A stretch of 8,362 nt of DNA from assembly GCA_964540005.1 (NCBI GenBank), contig CAZILN010000377.1:1-8362 (forward strand). The letters are read 5' to 3'. The notes under the pieces are model-generated. The model made no database searches. It saw nothing but the letters and a program-made list of their open reading frames with translations, and was not told the origin of the DNA. Origin of the DNA: CAZILN01 sp964540005. GTDB lineage: Bacteria > Bacteroidota > Bacteroidia > Bacteroidales > SM23-62. Within the stretch, counting starts at the first letter, position 1. The number at the start of each line of letters is the position of its first letter. The position numbers and the translations under genes are program-made. Positions 5,484 to 8,362 of the stretch are shown here, one piece after another.

Positions 5484-6146
5484 TCAGTCTGATTTCATTC
5501 CTTCCAGTTTACGGATGATCATTAAACCATCCCTTATAGCCAGTATGGTATTTTCTACCCGGCTGTCCTGCTGTACCATTTTGTTAAATTCCATAACACC
5601 CCGGGTGGCTGTATCCTCAGGAGAAGGTTCCTGTACTATTTTTCCACCCCAGAGGACGTTGTCGGCCAGGATAATGCCGCCTGGTTTAACACGCTCAATA
5701 ACCAGCCGGTAATAATCCACATACTCCTTTTTCTCCCCGTCTATATAGACCAGGTCGAATACCGGTTCAGCTATGCCAGGGATGATATCTCGTGCATCTC
5801 CAATCAGCAGTGTGATCCTGTCCTCAAGACCGGTTTTCATAAAATAGGATTCAATCATTTTCTTGCGTTCATCCTGTAATTCAATGGTGTACAGCATCCC
5901 ATCCTTCCTCAGGCCTTTTGCCAGGCAGATCGCAGAATAACCGGTAAAAGTTCCGATTTCCAGGATGGTGCGGGGCCGGATCATACAGCTGAACATTTCA
6001 AGCAGCTTTCCCTGCAGGTGTCCGGCCAGCATCTGCGGATGAACCATGTCAAGCCAGGTTCGCCTGTTCAGCTCATTCAGAATTTTTTCTTCAGGAGAAG
6101 AATGTTCAATGATATACTTTTCGATTTGGGGATCTGATAGGTTCAT
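5484..6146 (-). CDS. SAM-dependent O-methyltransferase (catechol OMT-like family)
   Basis: A 220-residue class I methyltransferase of the family that includes catechol and caffeoyl-CoA O-methyltransferases. It transfers a methyl group from S-adenosylmethionine to a hydroxyl, using a divalent metal. Motif I is I61-L-E-I-G-T-F-T-G-Y. An acidic residue (E89, in YTIEL) would hold the SAM ribose, G116-D117-A follows, and the metal site is probably D136 (VYIDGEKK), D162 and N163 (ILADNVLWGG). Length and motif order are normal for bacterial members. The start has an AAGGA sequence about 9 nt upstream (minus strand 6158-6153), unusually SD-like for this window. The gap to the stop of the M16 peptidase is only 14 bp, so the two are an operon. 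The substrate cannot be told; neighbours give no pathway. Confidence 0.92.
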   Translation of the reverse strand: MNLSDPQIEKYIIEHSSPEEKILNELNRRTWLDMVHPQMLAGHLQGKLLEMFSCMIRPRTILEIGTFTGYSAICLAKGLRKDGMLYTIELQDERKKMIESYFMKTGLEDRITLLIGDARDIIPGIAEPVFDLVYIDGEKKEYVDYYRLVIERVKPGGIILADNVLWGGKIVQEPSPEDTATRGVMEFNKMVQQDSRVENTILAIRDGLMIIRKLEGMKSD

Positions 6147-6160
6147 CTGAAATTCCTTAA

Positions 6161-7381
6161 TCAGGTAAAAATCAATTGAGACAGCTGATCTTCCCTGAAA
6201 ATCTCGTTGGCAATCCCGAGCAGCTGGGAATCGCTTATTTTTTCAATTTTTGCAGCGATCTCTTCCAGGTTGTCAAACCTGTTGAATACCAGGAATGATT
6301 TCGCCATATTGAGCATCAGGTTTTCATGGTTCTCTGCAGCAATGGCGATCTGTCCCAACAGCTGCTTTTTTGCCTTATGTAACTGCAGGCTGCCAAGTTT
6401 CTGATTCCGCAGTTTTTTAAATTCACCCAGGACAACATTCAGGCTTTTATCCATTTTCTGTTTCTCGCTGCTGAAGTACACGCAAAAAATCCCTGTATCC
6501 GAGTAAGGGTTATAATGGGATTCGGCCTGGTAGGATAATCCATTCTTTTCCCTGAGTGTCATATTGAGCCTGGTATTCAGTCCCGGGCCTCCCAGTATAT
6601 TATTCAGCAGGTGAAGGGGAATGCGGCGCTCGTCATGTAAGGGGTAAGCGAGGTTCCCGATAATGAAGTGTGCCTGGTGGGTATTTTTTTCCAATCTATT
6701 TGTGCAGGGAGTTGTTTTTGTAATTACCACCCTGCTTTCGGTTCTTGATCTGCCTGTTATCTTCCCGAAATATTTTTCAACCAGCCTGACTAGCAGGTTA
6801 AAAGAGATATTTCCCACAGAACAAATCACCATCTCATCAGTGGGGTAGTTCTTCCCTGTGAAATCAATAATATCTTTTCTGTGTATCCTGTTAAGTGATT
6901 CCCAGGTACCCAGTATGTTCCTTCCGATTGCCTGGGAATGGAATAATTGTTCTTCGAAATCATCAAATATCTGTTCGGATGGATTATCGAGATAAGAGTT
7001 GATCTCATCAATTATAACTTCCTTTTCTTTTAGCAGTTCATTTTCAGGAAAAACAGAATTGTAGAGAATATCAAAAAGCAATTCAACGGATCTCTCGTAA
7101 TCCTGTTTCATAAAGGAAGTGTATAGGGCTGTTTCCTCTTTGGTGGTATATGCATTGATTTCTCCTCCTGCATCTTCCATCCGGCTTATAATATGATAGG
7201 CCTTCCTTTTTTTTGTGCCCTTGAACAACATATGTTCAACAAGGTGAGCCATACCATGCTGCTGCGGTTCTTCATCACGGGACCCTGTATTCATGAGTAT
7301 CCCGAAATGAGCTACTAAATTCGGAACCTGCCTGTGAATCAGCCTGATACCATTGGGAAAAGTATGAGCCTGGTAATTCAT
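6161..7381 (-). CDS. M16 family zinc metallopeptidase (insulinase/processing-peptidase type)
   Basis: A 406-residue peptidase of the single-unit M16B type, like mitochondrial processing peptidase beta and bacterial relatives. The inverted zinc motif H46-L-V-E49-H50 is present, and E126 (VIIDEI) lies 76 residues after H50, the expected place for the third zinc ligand, so the enzyme should be active. E49 is the catalytic base. The C-terminal half has the G264-G-P-G region and R277-E-K-N-G-L-S-Y284, the R/Y substrate-grip motif. No signal peptide or membrane segment is seen, so it is probably cytoplasmic. The start is the only plausible Met, directly before the conserved family opening. A TATATTTG box at 7393-7386 ends 5 bp before the ATG, so the mRNA may be leaderless. 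It forms an operon with the O-methyltransferase; the substrate is unknown. Confidence 0.94.
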   Translation of the reverse strand: MNYQAHTFPNGIRLIHRQVPNLVAHFGILMNTGSRDEEPQQHGMAHLVEHMLFKGTKKRKAYHIISRMEDAGGEINAYTTKEETALYTSFMKQDYERSVELLFDILYNSVFPENELLKEKEVIIDEINSYLDNPSEQIFDDFEEQLFHSQAIGRNILGTWESLNRIHRKDIIDFTGKNYPTDEMVICSVGNISFNLLVRLVEKYFGKITGRSRTESRVVITKTTPCTNRLEKNTHQAHFIIGNLAYPLHDERRIPLHLLNNILGGPGLNTRLNMTLREKNGLSYQAESHYNPYSDTGIFCVYFSSEKQKMDKSLNVVLGEFKKLRNQKLGSLQLHKAKKQLLGQIAIAAENHENLMLNMAKSFLVFNRFDNLEEIAAKIEKISDSQLLGIANEIFREDQLSQLIFT

Positions 7382-7385
7382 CCCA

Positions 7386-7393
7386 CAAATATA
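7386..7393 (-). promoter_or_regulatory. -7 box abutting the M16 peptidase start
   Basis: TATATTTG on the minus strand is an exact Bacteroidota -7 box. No good -33 TTTG is found 18-22 bp upstream. Its position puts the transcription start at or within a base or two of the ATG at 7381, implying a leaderless message. Confidence 0.45.
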
Positions 7394-7484
7394 GACAATT
7401 AATCAAGCCCTGCAGCAGGCATTCATGAAGCAGAAAAGGCAGCCAGTTTAACATTTCATTAAGATAAAGAGATAAAAATATCCG

Positions 7485-7492
7485 TAATTTTG
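7485..7492 (+). promoter_or_regulatory. -7 box of the outer-membrane receptor gene
   Basis: TAATTTTG (7485-7492) followed by C is an exact match to TAnnTTTG. The -33 region is weak (TTTC at 7454-7457 is too far upstream). Transcription would start near 7498, giving a leader of about 55 nt before the ATG at 7553. The intergenic region 7382-7552 is divergent and otherwise holds no recognisable element. Confidence 0.5.
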
Positions 7493-7552
7493 CGGTGCTT
7501 ATTAAGGAAATTGATTTTGATTGCCCTTACGACAAACCTAACTACTGAAAAA

Positions 7553-8362
7553 ATGGAAACAAGAAATATACTTTTTACAATCCTGCTGGTATTTTCAGCA
7601 GGCAGCCTTTTTGGACAGGCTGCCCCACCTGTAGATGAAGGTACTGACCCTTCTCAAGGAGGAGGACTGTTCGGCCTGGTGATAGATAAGACTACCAGCC
7701 AACCTGTGGAGTTTGCCACAATTGGCCTGTATAATTCCACAGATTCTTCCCTGGTTACAGGGACCATCACTGACTATGAAGGAAATTTCAGGATTGAGCA
7801 GGTTCCGTTTGGGGACTACTATATGGATATAAGGTTCATAGGGTACACCAATACACGGATTAATAATGTTGCCTTAAGTGCAAATCAGAGCAATAGGGAA
7901 ATAGGTGAAATACCACTTCAGCAGGCAGCTACGGCCCTTGAAGAGGTGGAGATCGTCGCTGAACGGGCCGCCGTTGAATACAAGATCGACAAGAAAGTGA
8001 TCAATGTATCACAGAGTGTGGCAGCTGCAGGCGGAACCGCCATCGATGTGCTGGAGACCTCACCGGGTATCCAGACAGATATCAATGGTGATGTGCTGCT
8101 GCGCGGGAGCTCCAGTTTTACTGTCCTGATAGATGGCAAACCGAGCGTACTTGAAGGGAACGATGCCCTGAGGCAACTTCCGGCCAGCTCCATACAAAGC
8201 CTTGAGATTATTACCAATCCTTCTGCAAAATATGATCCTGAAGGTACTACAGGTATTATTAACCTCATTATGAAAAAAGGCTATACCGAAGGCCTCAATG
8301 GCATGGTCAGTGCAAATTATATGACATGGAAAAAATATGGAACAGAACTGACTCTTAATTAT
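7553..8362 (+). CDS. TonB-receptor-family outer-membrane beta-barrel protein, N-terminal part
   Basis: Open from ATG at 7553 to the right edge (270 codons, no stop), so the gene continues outside. A signal peptide is seen (M1-E-T-R-N, hydrophobic 6-20, probable cleavage near F-G-Q at 20-22). A carboxypeptidase-regulatory-like beta-sandwich spans about 39-122 (G41-L-V-I-D, E77-G-N-F-R, F95-I-G-Y). A plug-like domain spans about 140-243, with V167-L-E-T-S-P-G, L183-R-G and the S213-I-Q-S-L-E-I-I-T-N-P-S-A-K-Y stretch ending in G234-I-I-N-L. The barrel begins near 250. This arrangement is the Bacteroidota 'outer membrane beta-barrel' branch of TonB-dependent receptors. It should sit in the outer membrane; whether it imports a ligand is unknown. 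There is no SusD-like partner in view, and no Shine-Dalgarno is seen before the ATG. Confidence 0.9.
   Translation, partial: METRNILFTILLVFSAGSLFGQAAPPVDEGTDPSQGGGLFGLVIDKTTSQPVEFATIGLYNSTDSSLVTGTITDYEGNFRIEQVPFGDYYMDIRFIGYTNTRINNVALSANQSNREIGEIPLQQAATALEEVEIVAERAAVEYKIDKKVINVSQSVAAAGGTAIDVLETSPGIQTDINGDVLLRGSSSFTVLIDGKPSVLEGNDALRQLPASSIQSLEIITNPSAKYDPEGTTGIINLIMKKGYTEGLNGMVSANYMTWKKYGTELTLNY

Noticed and set aside
7918..8268. A minus-strand open frame of 116 codons
   Set aside because: It is opposite the receptor gene, whose plus-strand frame gives clear signal, plug and barrel-family motifs.

Overview
The window looks like chromosomal DNA of a free-living member of the Bacteroidota. The signs are: several promoter-like boxes matching the Bacteroidota housekeeping sigma consensus (TAnnTTTG, often with a TTTG-like box 19-21 bp upstream); few Shine-Dalgarno sequences; tRNA genes without an encoded CCA end; a Bacteroidota-style MutS; a compact ECF sigma factor; and a TonB-receptor-family outer-membrane protein with a carboxypeptidase-like N-terminal domain. 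I cannot place it below phylum from sequence alone.

Layout. A rho-independent terminator of an unseen rightward gene opens the window (6-40). A 250-base gene-free leader rich in inverted repeats follows, then mutS (294-2912, +), which appears to start with TTG. Downstream on the same strand are tRNA-Gly(GCC) and tRNA-Leu(UAA), with their own promoter and a strong terminator (3187-3224). That terminator also separates them from a leftward block: a small VanZ-like membrane protein (3274-3702), an ECF sigma factor (3760-4257), and a MerR-type regulator with a cobalamin-binding domain (4509-5384). Further right, a leftward two-gene unit encodes an M16 zinc peptidase (7381 to 6161) and a SAM-dependent O-methyltransferase (6146 to 5484). 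Divergent from it is the start of an outer-membrane beta-barrel receptor (7553 to the right edge, incomplete).

The most interesting part is 3274-5450. The MerR-type protein carries the W-x9-EH signature and an E-x-H-x-x-G cobalamin-ligand motif of the CarH/LitR adenosylcobalamin photoreceptors, and it lies directly upstream of an ECF sigma gene. Both promoters carry copies of an AT-rich motif (TTMAACAWAWA). Three of these are spaced exactly 21 bp apart across the sigma-gene promoter, and a separate 14-bp-phased AACG repeat lies between the two genes. The inference is a light- or B12-responsive repressor that controls an ECF sigma factor and itself, with the VanZ-like gene as a possible output. 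No carotenoid genes are visible. The protein motifs are read directly; the regulatory circuit is inference.
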